Assembly: GCA_002469765.1 (NCBI GenBank)
Contig: DKNS01000063.1
Location: 1-19,735 of the forward strand
DNA from: Flavobacteriales bacterium UBA7382
Lineage (GTDB): Bacteria > Bacteroidota > Bacteroidia > Flavobacteriales_D > Sanyastnellaceae
Reading direction: 5' to 3'
DNA: 19,735 nucleotides
The translations under genes and the position numbers were made by a program. Numbering within the stretch: position 1 is the first letter of the stretch; each line of letters starts with the position of its first letter. Below the pieces are notes generated by a model. That model was not told where the DNA came from, made no database searches, and was given only the letters and a program-made list of their open reading frames with translations. Below are positions 7,791 through 15,044 of this stretch, piece by piece.

Positions 7791-8393
7791 TCAGATCTCG
7801 TGCTCCACAGCGCCTTCCAAGATGTAGTTCATCTGGTAGACGTCGTCGGAGTTGAGCCGCAAGGTGCCTTTGAAGGTCAGGCGGTCGTCGGTCTGGTAAG
7901 CCCGTTCACTTTTGTCCGGGAATCTCAAGTCAATGACGGATTCAGGACCGGCTCCACCGCAGAAAAAGCAGTTGGCGAAGGGATAGCGGCTGAGGACGTA
8001 GAAGTCTTCGTCGACGTCCACGGGGATCATGTAGCCCGTGATGTAAAAAGCCTTGCCCTCGGAGGCCACCACCGACTCCCCAAACTTGGGCATCCAGTAA
8101 TACGCATCGAGCTCTTCCAAGTAGACATCGGTGAACTCCACGTCGCTCAGGATTTGCCAAGTCAGCTCTTCAAACTCTTCGCCTGCCTGGGCGCGGATCT
8201 TCGGTGCGTCAGGTGATACAAAGAGAGGGGAGAGGTCGAGGCTGGCCAATTTGGCTTCGCCGACGTGGCGAATCTGGTCCTGCGTGGCTTGTGCCGCGTG
8301 GGAAGGGTGGCACATGCTGCTCCAATCCATCATGGACACGGCGAAAAGGGCCAGGGCCGAGAACACAAATGTCAAGAAGCTTCTGCGTTTCAT
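7791..8393 (-). CDS. DUF3299-like exported protein linked to ABC exporter
   Basis: 200 residues starting at the ATG at 8393, where MKRRSFLTFVFSALALFAV forms a signal peptide or anchor; the frame stays open upstream into the permease gene but that part is its shadow. The C-terminal half carries the block YWMPKFGESVV (99-109), YITGYMIPVD (117-126) and SRYPFANCFFCGGAGPESV (135-153) that I recognise as the DUF3299 pattern, with a CxxC pair at Cys142 and Cys145. The function is unknown; a metal-binding or redox role for the CxxC is inference. It begins 10 bases after the permease stop, the usual position for this family beside FtsX-type ABC transporters. From memory, a comparable arrangement occurs in zinc-regulated (zrg-type) loci of Vibrio. 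Confidence 0.7.
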   Translation of the reverse strand: MKRRSFLTFVFSALALFAVSMMDWSSMCHPSHAAQATQDQIRHVGEAKLASLDLSPLFVSPDAPKIRAQAGEEFEELTWQILSDVEFTDVYLEELDAYYWMPKFGESVVASEGKAFYITGYMIPVDVDEDFYVLSRYPFANCFFCGGAGPESVIDLRFPDKSERAYQTDDRLTFKGTLRLNSDDVYQMNYILEGAVEHEI

Positions 8394-8403
8394 CGTGGCG
8401 AAG

Positions 8404-9591
8404 TTAAGCTTCACTGAGGGTCTTGCTGATGTCCAGGCGCAGGGTGCGTCCGGCTGGAATGGCCGAGGCCACCAGGCCCACTGCGACGGCCGCAGCGGCC
8501 AAGGCAAGTTCTCCAGGAAGGGGTATCATGGAGCTCAAGCTGTAGTGGAACTGCTCCTCCACGAAGGAGGAGAGCACAACCATGGCGATGCGACTCAAGA
8601 CCAATCCCAACAGCGTGCCTCCTGCGCTCAGCAGCCCTCCTTCCACAAGCAAAAGGGTGTACAAGGTGCGGGGGGTGCCACCCATGGTGCGCATCAGCGC
8701 CAACTCATGCCGTCGTGCCCGGATGTTGTCCAACACCGAAATGAAAATGCTGGCAAAGCTGAGGGCCATGATGAGCATTGCGATGGCGCGAAGCGTCTTC
8801 GTCCCGAGCCCAAACTGCTGCGTCATGCGGTTCACTTCGATCGCAGGAAGGGCGACCTGCATGTTGGTGTCTCGCAACGTGCTGGGGATGGTCAAGACGG
8901 CCAGGGGGTTGCGCTTTTTGAGCAGCATGGCCGTGATTTCCCGGCTGCTGGGATCGACCTCTTCCCCGTCGTGGGCATGGACGTCCCAAATGCTCTGGAT
9001 GGCGGTCAAAATGAGTTGGTCCACCACCGTTCCGCTGGGCTCCATGATGCCCACAACGGTGAAGGTCCGGTTCGTGTGGATGTCGGTTTGGTCTGTCAGA
9101 CCGTGGGCGCTGAAAAAGGCGTCCCCAAGGGCCAGTCCGGTGGCCTCTGCAACTTTCGCGCCGAGCGTGACTTCAAAGGTCTCCGCCCACCACGACCCTT
9201 CGGCCAACTTTGCTCCATAGTGCTCGACGTAGCCCATTTCTGTGCCCACGATTCGGTAGCCCTCGTGGTTGTCGCCATAGGCCAACGGAATGCCCGAGGC
9301 GATGTAGGGGTGCTTGACCACTTTTTGGGCCGCTTCCAACGAGATGTTTCCTGTCGGCGCGTCGATGTGGTAGACGTTGGCGAGGATGAGTTGCAAGGGG
9401 CTTCCCTTGGCCCCCAACACCAAATCGATGTCCTTGATGTTGCGCTCGAATGCGTCGTTGACCTGCTTTTCCGTCAGGAGCATCATGCTGACCATCCCCA
9501 CACCAAAGGCAAGCAGAGCCAGGCTTAGCGCAGTCTGGAGCGGCTTGGCTTGCAAGTTTCGCCGGGCCTGTGTGGTCACCCCAAGTTTCAT
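8404..9591 (-). CDS. ABC transporter permease, FtsX/MacB-like
   Basis: 395 residues from the ATG at 9591, which makes an ATGA overlap with the ATPase stop and puts the protein start at MKLGVTTQARRNLQAKPLQT, the usual beginning of this family. The upstream ATG at 9618 would overlap by 31 bases and is less likely. One N-terminal helix (about 19-40) is followed by the conserved block IDLVLGAKGSPLQLIL (55-70) and YHIDAPTGNI (74-83), a large periplasmic domain, and three C-terminal helices (about 262-390) with ARRHELALMRTMGGT between them, the FtsX-domain coupling segment. Such permeases move lipids, peptides or lipoproteins in a mechanotransmission mode rather than importing solutes. The partners are the ATPase just upstream and the DUF3299-like protein just downstream. 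Confidence 0.9.
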   Translation of the reverse strand: MKLGVTTQARRNLQAKPLQTALSLALLAFGVGMVSMMLLTEKQVNDAFERNIKDIDLVLGAKGSPLQLILANVYHIDAPTGNISLEAAQKVVKHPYIASGIPLAYGDNHEGYRIVGTEMGYVEHYGAKLAEGSWWAETFEVTLGAKVAEATGLALGDAFFSAHGLTDQTDIHTNRTFTVVGIMEPSGTVVDQLILTAIQSIWDVHAHDGEEVDPSSREITAMLLKKRNPLAVLTIPSTLRDTNMQVALPAIEVNRMTQQFGLGTKTLRAIAMLIMALSFASIFISVLDNIRARRHELALMRTMGGTPRTLYTLLLVEGGLLSAGGTLLGLVLSRIAMVVLSSFVEEQFHYSLSSMIPLPGELALAAAAVAVGLVASAIPAGRTLRLDISKTLSEA

Positions 9592-10235
9592 GGCTGTTGG
9601 GGTTTGAGGGTGACGCATGAGTCATACCGGTCCTTCAAACGTTGGTCGTGGGTGACGACAACGAGGGTCGCGTCGGCCGCCTCTCGGTCCAGGATATTCA
9701 TCACAGCCGCCGCACTCGCATCGTCCAGGGCCGAGGTCGGCTCGTCGGCGAACACCACCTGGGGTTTGTGAAGCAACGCTCGGGCGATGGAGGCCCGCTG
9801 TTGTTCGCCCACACTGAGCTCATGCGGTTTGGCCCATGCGCGATGACCGATGCCCAACCTGTCCAGCATGTCGTCCATCTTGGCTTCGAGCTCCTCAGGG
9901 ATGCGCCCGGTGGTCAGCTGGTGAGGCAAGGCCATATTCTCCCGCACCGTCAGGCTCTGCACAAAGTGCGCTTGCTGGAAGACGACACCCACTTCGGAGC
10001 CTCTCCAACGGTCAAGTTCCCTATCAGTGCTGGCATGCAGCGACTTGGACCCGACCGTCAAGGCCCCCGTGGTTGGGGTCAAGAGTCCGCAAAGCAAATG
10101 AAGCAAGGTGGTTTTGCCCGCACCGCTGTTGCCCAGCAGGAGCATTCTACCCCCCTGCGCACATGAAAAGTCGGGAAAGCTCAGGACGGGTCCGGCCGCG
10201 TCGTATTGAAACTTCACTCCCTCAATGCTGACCAT
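9588..10235 (-). CDS. ABC transporter ATP-binding protein (LolD/MacB-like)
   Basis: 215-residue cytoplasmic ATPase driving the permease encoded immediately downstream. Walker A is GNSGAGKT (35-42), the Q-loop is FQQAHF near Gln87-88, the signature is LSVGEQQR (140-147), Walker B is VVFADEPTSALD (160-171) and the switch His is in THD at 196. All catalytic residues are present. The length is normal for the LolD/FtsE/MacB class. ATG start; the sequence before it reads TACCTTCGGGAC, similar to the boxes before ferritin and the subtilase. It heads the three-gene exporter unit and is divergent from the small membrane protein at 10301. Confidence 0.95.
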   Translation of the reverse strand: MVSIEGVKFQYDAAGPVLSFPDFSCAQGGRMLLLGNSGAGKTTLLHLLCGLLTPTTGALTVGSKSLHASTDRELDRWRGSEVGVVFQQAHFVQSLTVRENMALPHQLTTGRIPEELEAKMDDMLDRLGIGHRAWAKPHELSVGEQQRASIARALLHKPQVVFADEPTSALDDASAAAVMNILDREAADATLVVVTHDQRLKDRYDSCVTLKPQQP

Positions 10236-10300
10236 GTCCCGAAGGTACGGAGGCGGTGCGTGAGATTGGCTTTAGCTTCGCGAACCAAGCACAGGCAATC
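10236..10300. promoter_or_regulatory. Divergent intergenic region, probable promoters
   Basis: This 65-base gap separates two divergent starts and must hold both promoters. On the plus strand TAGCTTCG (10273-10280) and on the minus strand TACCTTCG (ending 4 bases before the ATPase ATG) each match the Bacteroidota -7 consensus TAnnTTTG with one mismatch. I could not find a -33 TTG at the expected 17-23 base distance for either, so exact promoter assignment is weak. Confidence 0.35.
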
Positions 10301-10666
10301 ATGAATTTTTGGCAACGTCTTTCGCGTTTCGGCATCGGCATCATGTTGGGCATCGCACTCTCCTTGTATTTCTTCGGTGGACGAGGATGCGGGTCTTGGC
10401 TGCCCTCCGCACAAGTCCGCAAAACCATAGTGAAAGGCGGTGTTCAGCTGTCTCCTGAATTGCGTGCTTCGCAACCTGATCTCACCGTGTCCGAGATCCT
10501 GATGTATGTCGGATCCGCCGACGTGGACTTCGGGGCGAGCGGCACCCGGGAAGATCCCCAATGGTACTTGCTCTCAGGAGAAGTGGATGGGTCGCCCTTG
10601 ACAGCCATCGAGGTTGTGCTGATGGACACGGCGAGTGTCGTCCGGCGAGTGGACATCGCGCGCTGA
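10301..10666 (+). CDS. Small single-pass membrane protein of unknown function
   Basis: 121 residues starting at the ATG at 10301; an in-frame GTG at 10256 would place extra residues across the promoter region and is unlikely. One hydrophobic helix (about 9-25, FRGIGIMLGIALSLYFF-like) is followed by GGRGCGSWLPSAQVRKTI (27-43), a WLP-x-x-x-V motif that I associate with conserved small Bacteroidota membrane proteins, and a soluble C-terminal domain of about 75 residues. I do not know a function. It is monocistronic, divergent from the ABC exporter, and its TGA directly abuts the stop of the convergent sulfotransferase gene (TGA|TCA at 10664-10669). Confidence 0.75.
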   Translation: MNFWQRLSRFGIGIMLGIALSLYFFGGRGCGSWLPSAQVRKTIVKGGVQLSPELRASQPDLTVSEILMYVGSADVDFGASGTREDPQWYLLSGEVDGSPLTAIEVVLMDTASVVRRVDIAR

Positions 10667-12070
10667 TCAGATCTGCTGCAAGGCCTGCATCTCGTTGTAA
10701 AGTTGTGTGGCTTTCTTAAGCCTGGCAGGGTCCACTTGGCCTTCCGCCTCGCGTTGTTTGGTGTGCGGCACAAACGTGTCCCAAGTCACCTTGACGCCCA
10801 CCTTTTGGGCAAGGCTCGTCAAGACTTCGGTAGGTTGGGTACAATACCGTTCATATCCTAAGAAGTGAAGGCGGTGGCGGTCCATCGCCAAGGCCGCCTC
10901 GTAATGGTTGATCCACAAGTCGAGCCAATGGTCCAGCGTGTCGCGGTCGCCCTGAGGCAGCGGGGTTTGCTCCTTGAATTTGAACGGTTTTTGACCCAGG
11001 CCAAACTCGTGGTGCACCAGCCAATCCATGTAGGTCTTCACGAAGGGGTCGTCCTGCTGCATCGCGCAATACTTCTCGTGCATGGCGCGGAGCGAGGCGG
11101 CGTGTGTGAGTGGCTCGCGAAACATCACCAAGGCATGGAAGTCCCGGTTGTGTTCGCGCAGCGAAGGGTAGCGTAGCAAGGCGTTGTTGTTTTTGGCCAC
11201 GTACATCGCGCCTGATCTCGGCGCGGTGGCCAGGGCGAGGCCTTGGTAGTCCAAGTAGGTCTCGTGGCCCTTGGCATCTATCGGATGCGCGACCACTGCG
11301 TCGTCTTGCACGTAAGACTTGGCGGCCACGGCTTGGAAAAACACCTCTTCCAAGGCTTCGGCCGAGTCGTTGCCCACCAGGATGCCGTCGCCGTGGCTTC
11401 GTTCCTTTTTGAGGCTGGAAGTCGGATTGTGTATGCGGCGCCAGGTCCCGGGGGCCAACACCAAAGGCATGTTGGCGTAATTCAAACTGTGAAACGCGCC
11501 ACTGGCCACCAGTCGTTCAAGCATGCTCGTGGTGCCAGCACGTGCCAACCCGGTCACCAGCAGAAACGTCGGTTTTGGGGTTCCGCCCCGGGCTTTCCAC
11601 GCGCGGATTTCGCGGCGCATGAGCGCGGCGTGGACGTGGGGGTGGTCCAGGACCATCTTGTGCAGCAACTGCGACAACGGAGAGTGGCCCGACGTCGCGG
11701 CTCCTGACCGCGCTTGACGGGGCAACACCTTGGGCACCACAAAGGCCAACGTTCCGCCCAGCGACACCCCCGCAATGCCTTGCCACGTGGCCAAGAGGCC
11801 AAGGCCAAGACCGTCCACGAACATGCATGGCGTGGCGATGCATGTGACGCCAGTCACCACCAAGCCCAAGAACTTCAGAAGCGCCACGACGAGCGAAGAG
11901 GTCGCTTGTTCCAACGCCGCCAGTTTGTCGTCCTCCGGGGTGTTGGACATCATGCCGTCCAGCACCGCCATGCTGGACAGGGCTAGCCGGTGCAACAGGG
12001 GGGCGTTGTGCCGGATCAACAAGAACGCCGCGTACGAGGCGAGGGTCAAACAGAAGGTCGCCCAGGTCAC
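10667..12070 (-). CDS. Sulfotransferase with N-terminal membrane domain
   Basis: 467 residues with a GTG start 3 bases after the miniprotein stop. The first 112 residues hold about three hydrophobic helices (5-20, 58-80, 88-112) absent from ordinary soluble sulfotransferases. The rest looks like a PAPS-dependent sulfotransferase: LLVTGLARAGTTSMLERLV (170-188) fits the 5'-phosphosulfate-binding loop (no Walker Lys, so it is not a kinase), and ALVMFREPLTHAASLRAMHEKY in the second half fits the 3'-phosphate-binding RxPxxxxxS block, followed by a C-terminal FLGYERYCTQPTEVL segment. It would transfer sulfate from PAPS to a glycan, lipid or other acceptor at the inner membrane; the acceptor is unknown. 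It is the last gene of the ASST-like/miniprotein/sulfotransferase run. The GTG start could be wrong, but the next Met (residue 34) would remove helix 1. Confidence 0.8.
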   Translation of the reverse strand: MTWATFCLTLASYAAFLLIRHNAPLLHRLALSSMAVLDGMMSNTPEDDKLAALEQATSSLVVALLKFLGLVVTGVTCIATPCMFVDGLGLGLLATWQGIAGVSLGGTLAFVVPKVLPRQARSGAATSGHSPLSQLLHKMVLDHPHVHAALMRREIRAWKARGGTPKPTFLLVTGLARAGTTSMLERLVASGAFHSLNYANMPLVLAPGTWRRIHNPTSSLKKERSHGDGILVGNDSAEALEEVFFQAVAAKSYVQDDAVVAHPIDAKGHETYLDYQGLALATAPRSGAMYVAKNNNALLRYPSLREHNRDFHALVMFREPLTHAASLRAMHEKYCAMQQDDPFVKTYMDWLVHHEFGLGQKPFKFKEQTPLPQGDRDTLDHWLDLWINHYEAALAMDRHRLHFLGYERYCTQPTEVLTSLAQKVGVKVTWDTFVPHTKQREAEGQVDPARLKKATQLYNEMQALQQI

Positions 12071-12073
12071 CGT

Positions 12074-12235
12074 TTACTTCTTGAAAATCTTCTTCAACCG
12101 AAGCCAAACGATGTATCCCAAGGCCGCAAACACAATGCCACCCACGAGCAGCGTCAAGGCGATGGCACCGGCACCCATGGATGGACCGATGTAGGCAAGG
12201 CAAGCGGGCAGGAGGGAGATCGCATTCAGGGTCAT
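12074..12235 (-). CDS. AYIGP-type membrane miniprotein
   Basis: 53 residues: MTLNAISLLPACL, then AYIGPSMGAGAIALTLLVGG, one long hydrophobic helix (about 20-43) and a basic tail (RLKKIFKK). The AYIGPxxGxG segment near the N-terminus recurs in tiny Bacteroidota membrane proteins placed beside sulfotransferase, phosphatase or nucleotidase-like surface genes, as far as I recall; no function is known to me. The ATG at 12235 overlaps the stop of the ASST-like gene (ATGA), and its TAA is 3 bases from the GTG of the sulfotransferase, so it is a true coupled gene rather than noise. Longer upstream in-frame sequence (to 12337) lies inside the ASST-like gene and was excluded. It may anchor or assemble the two neighbouring enzymes (inference). 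Confidence 0.75.
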   Translation of the reverse strand: MTLNAISLLPACLAYIGPSMGAGAIALTLLVGGIVFAALGYIVWLRLKKIFKK

Positions 12236-13533
12236 GGCGTGGGGATGATTCGTGTCCAGTTGGGCAAATGGTGGTGGCCTTCGTGGTGCGACGGCATGAC
12301 GTCCTTGTAGAGGATGCCTTCGTCCCCAAGCACCCACAGGATGCCTGAGTTTTGTTCTTCCAAGAACATGTCGCCGCTGGGGAGGAACTCTTGAAGGCCT
12401 TCGCTGTAGGTCATGATCTCGCCTTCCCGCATGGCGTCGTTGTGGACTTCCGAGAAGGAGCCGTCGGCCAGGTTGAACGCGACCACTTCTGAGTACCAGT
12501 GCTTGAGCTGCATCTGGTCCCTGGAGACAGGGTACTTGTGGGCTCCGCTCGTGTATTTGCCCGTGTTCTCTTGCGTCGCGTTGTTGAAGATGGCCAGCGT
12601 GCGGTCATCCAAGATGTCCACGTCATGTTGCGCTGCCAAGGGGCCGTCAATCACCCGAACGACCTCGCCTGTGGAGGGTCGGAAATGCAAGACAGCTTGG
12701 AGGTTCCTGAAACTCAGGAACAAGTCGCCTTCCTCGAAGAACGTGCCGCCAAAGAGGGCCGGCTCGACGTCGTTGAGGTGAAGGGGGTCTTGCGGATCTC
12801 CTGACCGAAGAATGAGGTGTTCCAGGCCGTTGTCGCGAAGGATGTCGGCACACGACTTCAGGTAACTGATGTGCCCGGTCTCCGGGTCGATGCGCGCGAT
12901 GCTGTTGTCGAGGAAGTGGACCTTTTTCTGGTCCATGGTGTAGCTCCCTCGGTATGCGATGTGACGTCCGCCACGTTCCCACTGCATGACGCAGGCCCAG
13001 ATCTGGCCTTGGGCGTCGAGGTTGATCGCGTGGTGAAAGCTCAGGCTGTCTTGCCGCCACATCATGTTGGAGGCGGAGTCCAAACGAAACAACGGGTTGC
13101 GGTTGGTGATGAAAGACACCACTGAGCGGTCCGCCAACAACAAGGGGTGGTGGATGCGCCAATGCGGCTTGACAGGGACTTCTTCGGAAGGCACCATCCA
13201 GCGGTGTCCGACTTCGCCGTCGCGCAGGTTCCACAGGTCGATGTTGCGCCCATTCTTCTCGTTGGAATACGCGGACAGCGCCCACACATCTTGGTCCAAA
13301 CGATTCACCGACGTCAAACTGTCAGGGGTGGGGATGAACGTCTGGGGTAGGTTTTGGGCTTCTGTCACCGATTGCTTGAACAGATCTGGAAAACCGGCCA
13401 ACATCTCGATTGGCTTGTTCGCCATCCCGAAGTTCCGGTCGCCTTTCGTTCGGTGCTTGACAGCCCAACCAAACACAGACAAACCCGCCAAAATGAGGAC
13501 GGTTTGGGCAAGGATGAGGGCGAATCGGTTCAC
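12232..13533 (-). CDS. Membrane-anchored arylsulfotransferase (ASST)-like beta-propeller
   Basis: 433 residues with a GTG start 12 bases after the preceding stop. An N-terminal helix (5-24) acts as a signal anchor, placing the rest in the periplasm. The body has the ASST repeat pattern: SFHHAINLDAQGQIW (165-179), DPLHLNDVEPAL (249-260), LFLSFRNLQAVLHF (271-284) and AAQHDVDILDDRTLAIFNN (300-318). By pattern, His168, His252, Arg276 and His303 fit the four active-site residues of E. coli AssT (His252, His356, Arg374 and the sulfated His436). AssT moves sulfate between aryl donors and acceptors without PAPS in the periplasm. The alignment is by eye, so activity is probable rather than shown; some family members may be non-enzymatic. 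It is coupled to the miniprotein by an ATGA overlap. Confidence 0.75.
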   Translation of the reverse strand: MNRFALILAQTVLILAGLSVFGWAVKHRTKGDRNFGMANKPIEMLAGFPDLFKQSVTEAQNLPQTFIPTPDSLTSVNRLDQDVWALSAYSNEKNGRNIDLWNLRDGEVGHRWMVPSEEVPVKPHWRIHHPLLLADRSVVSFITNRNPLFRLDSASNMMWRQDSLSFHHAINLDAQGQIWACVMQWERGGRHIAYRGSYTMDQKKVHFLDNSIARIDPETGHISYLKSCADILRDNGLEHLILRSGDPQDPLHLNDVEPALFGGTFFEEGDLFLSFRNLQAVLHFRPSTGEVVRVIDGPLAAQHDVDILDDRTLAIFNNATQENTGKYTSGAHKYPVSRDQMQLKHWYSEVVAFNLADGSFSEVHNDAMREGEIMTYSEGLQEFLPSGDMFLEEQNSGILWVLGDEGILYKDVMPSHHEGHHHLPNWTRIIPTP

Positions 13534-13545
13534 GGCGCGAAGATA

Positions 13546-15042
13546 TCAAGGTTGTGGACCCGTCACGACCAAGTCCAGTGCGTGCGCACGCAGGCCGTCG
13601 TGCACCATGAGCACATGGCGTCCCGGCGTCAACCGACCGACACGCACGTCCAGACCTTGGCCTTGCACCACCTCGCGGCCTCGGCTGTCCATCAACGTCC
13701 AGGTGACGCGATGGTCTTGCGACAGAAAAGGCCCGTCGATTCGGAGGCGCTCTGCACGAGGCCCGACGAGGTTGGGGAGGAGCCTCCATGCCTCTTCGTC
13801 TTCTGGGACTTGGTCCACGTCAAGGGTGGTGAAGAGGAGGTCGTTGTGGACCCCAAACCCAGGCGTCTCCAAGGACCAGCTGTCCAGCGGGCCCAGGCTG
13901 TCGATGCGAAGCAAGCAGGCGTTCCAGGTGTCGTTGAGCGCGCCACGGGTGCTTCCTGCGACCCAGATTTGGCCCAGGCTGTCGATTGTCAGCCGGGAAG
14001 GGTCGTCCTCGAAGAGGGTGCCCCACGCCCCCTGGCCCACGTACCCGCCGCCGGGGGTGTAGTGGGTGAGGAGCATGCTTTGGTCCAAGGCCGTGACCAC
14101 GTCCGTTTGGGTCAATTTGAGCCACCCGTCCTCGGTGAAGGCCAAATCTCGGCCTGGCCGTTCCCCCGTGGTGGGCCCGTACAAGAACCCGTTGAGGTTC
14201 CCGGTGAGCGCGTTCAAACTGATCAGGCTGTGCAGAAGGGCTCCGCCGCCAGAAGGCAGGTTGCGCTCGTAGGATTGAAGCACCCGAACGTTGCCGTTCA
14301 GCCCCAACGCCAAGGCCTCGGCCTGGCTCCAGGTCTGGGGCACGGTGTCGGGTTGGTGAAACTCAAACGCCATTTGACCCAAAGGGTACATCCCCCAGAT
14401 CGCGGTGCGGGTTTGGCCGGCCTCGGTTCGCGCCCCGACACTCACAAGAAGGCCGTTCACCACCATGGCATCGCGGACTTCGTCGTTCACCCCGTTCTCG
14501 CCGCCCCAATGTTTCAATTCCCCCGTCTCGAGGGAGATGGCTGTGGGCCGGTTTCCGATGGCGCCGACCACCCAACGTGCCCCCAACCATTTCACCGAGC
14601 AGGTGGGTCGGAAGCCTTGGGTCAAGGGAGGAACCATGGTTCCATGCCACACCCCTGTGGAATCGAAGGTGTGGATCGCCGCGTGGTACCCGTCCTCTGT
14701 GGTCAAACGCCAGGTGAGGATGTCCACCATGCCAGCTTCGTCGGACCACCCGTCCATCGCCATTTCAAACATCACATCCCCGGGGGTCAGGGCGGTCCAA
14801 TCGACGTTCAGACTCTGGTCGTAGTGCACCACGTACCCGCGCACATCCTGGGTGTTGGGCAATTGGGTGGAGCCCAGCAGGAACGCCCCTGTTCCGTGCG
14901 GCACCACGACCTCGCCAAATTCTTCTCCTTGGCCGCCGACGGCCCTGAATTCCACTTGGCCTTGTGCGCCCCAGAGGCACGTCCACATGGAGCACATCCA
15001 CAGGGCGCGTGAGACGTTGGTTGTCAATTGAGGTTGGGTCAT
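13546..15042 (-). CDS. Secreted protein with probable T9SS-like C-terminal domain
   Basis: 498 residues from the ATG at 15042, 2 bases after the subtilase stop; a TTG at 15048 is less likely. A hydrophobic N-terminal segment ending near AQGQ (about 9-29) is a signal peptide. The central part consists of repeated short beta-strand units (for example LAFTEDGWLKLTQTDVVTALDQ and LTIDSLGQIWVAGSTRG, shown in part), suggesting a beta-propeller-like fold. The last 75 residues (RLRIDGPF... then TLMDSRGREVVQGQGLDV and LTPGRHVLMV) resemble the T9SS sorting domain but lack the usual NP-rich opening, so the sorting call is tentative. No catalytic motif is visible. Co-transcription with the preceding protease is likely. 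Confidence 0.7.
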   Translation of the reverse strand: MTQPQLTTNVSRALWMCSMWTCLWGAQGQVEFRAVGGQGEEFGEVVVPHGTGAFLLGSTQLPNTQDVRGYVVHYDQSLNVDWTALTPGDVMFEMAMDGWSDEAGMVDILTWRLTTEDGYHAAIHTFDSTGVWHGTMVPPLTQGFRPTCSVKWLGARWVVGAIGNRPTAISLETGELKHWGGENGVNDEVRDAMVVNGLLVSVGARTEAGQTRTAIWGMYPLGQMAFEFHQPDTVPQTWSQAEALALGLNGNVRVLQSYERNLPSGGGALLHSLISLNALTGNLNGFLYGPTTGERPGRDLAFTEDGWLKLTQTDVVTALDQSMLLTHYTPGGGYVGQGAWGTLFEDDPSRLTIDSLGQIWVAGSTRGALNDTWNACLLRIDSLGPLDSWSLETPGFGVHNDLLFTTLDVDQVPEDEEAWRLLPNLVGPRAERLRIDGPFLSQDHRVTWTLMDSRGREVVQGQGLDVRVGRLTPGRHVLMVHDGLRAHALDLVVTGPQP

Positions 15043-15044
15043 GA

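Noticed and set aside
8131..9528. Long open frame (465 codons) on the plus strand, opposite the ABC permease
   Set aside because: It mirrors the permease and DUF3299-like genes, has low-complexity Gly/His/Gln-rich composition and no recognisable motif; such antisense frames are common in GC-rich coding DNA.
11535..11568. Possible Walker A P-loop in the sulfotransferase (GLARAGTTSM)
   Set aside because: It lacks the Lys of GxxxxGK[ST]; the pattern and the later REPxxxxxS-like block fit a PAPS-binding loop better.
13354..15012. Long open frame (552 codons) on the plus strand
   Set aside because: It is antisense to the ASST-like and propeller genes, which have clear signals and family motifs; its translation is repetitive and motif-free.
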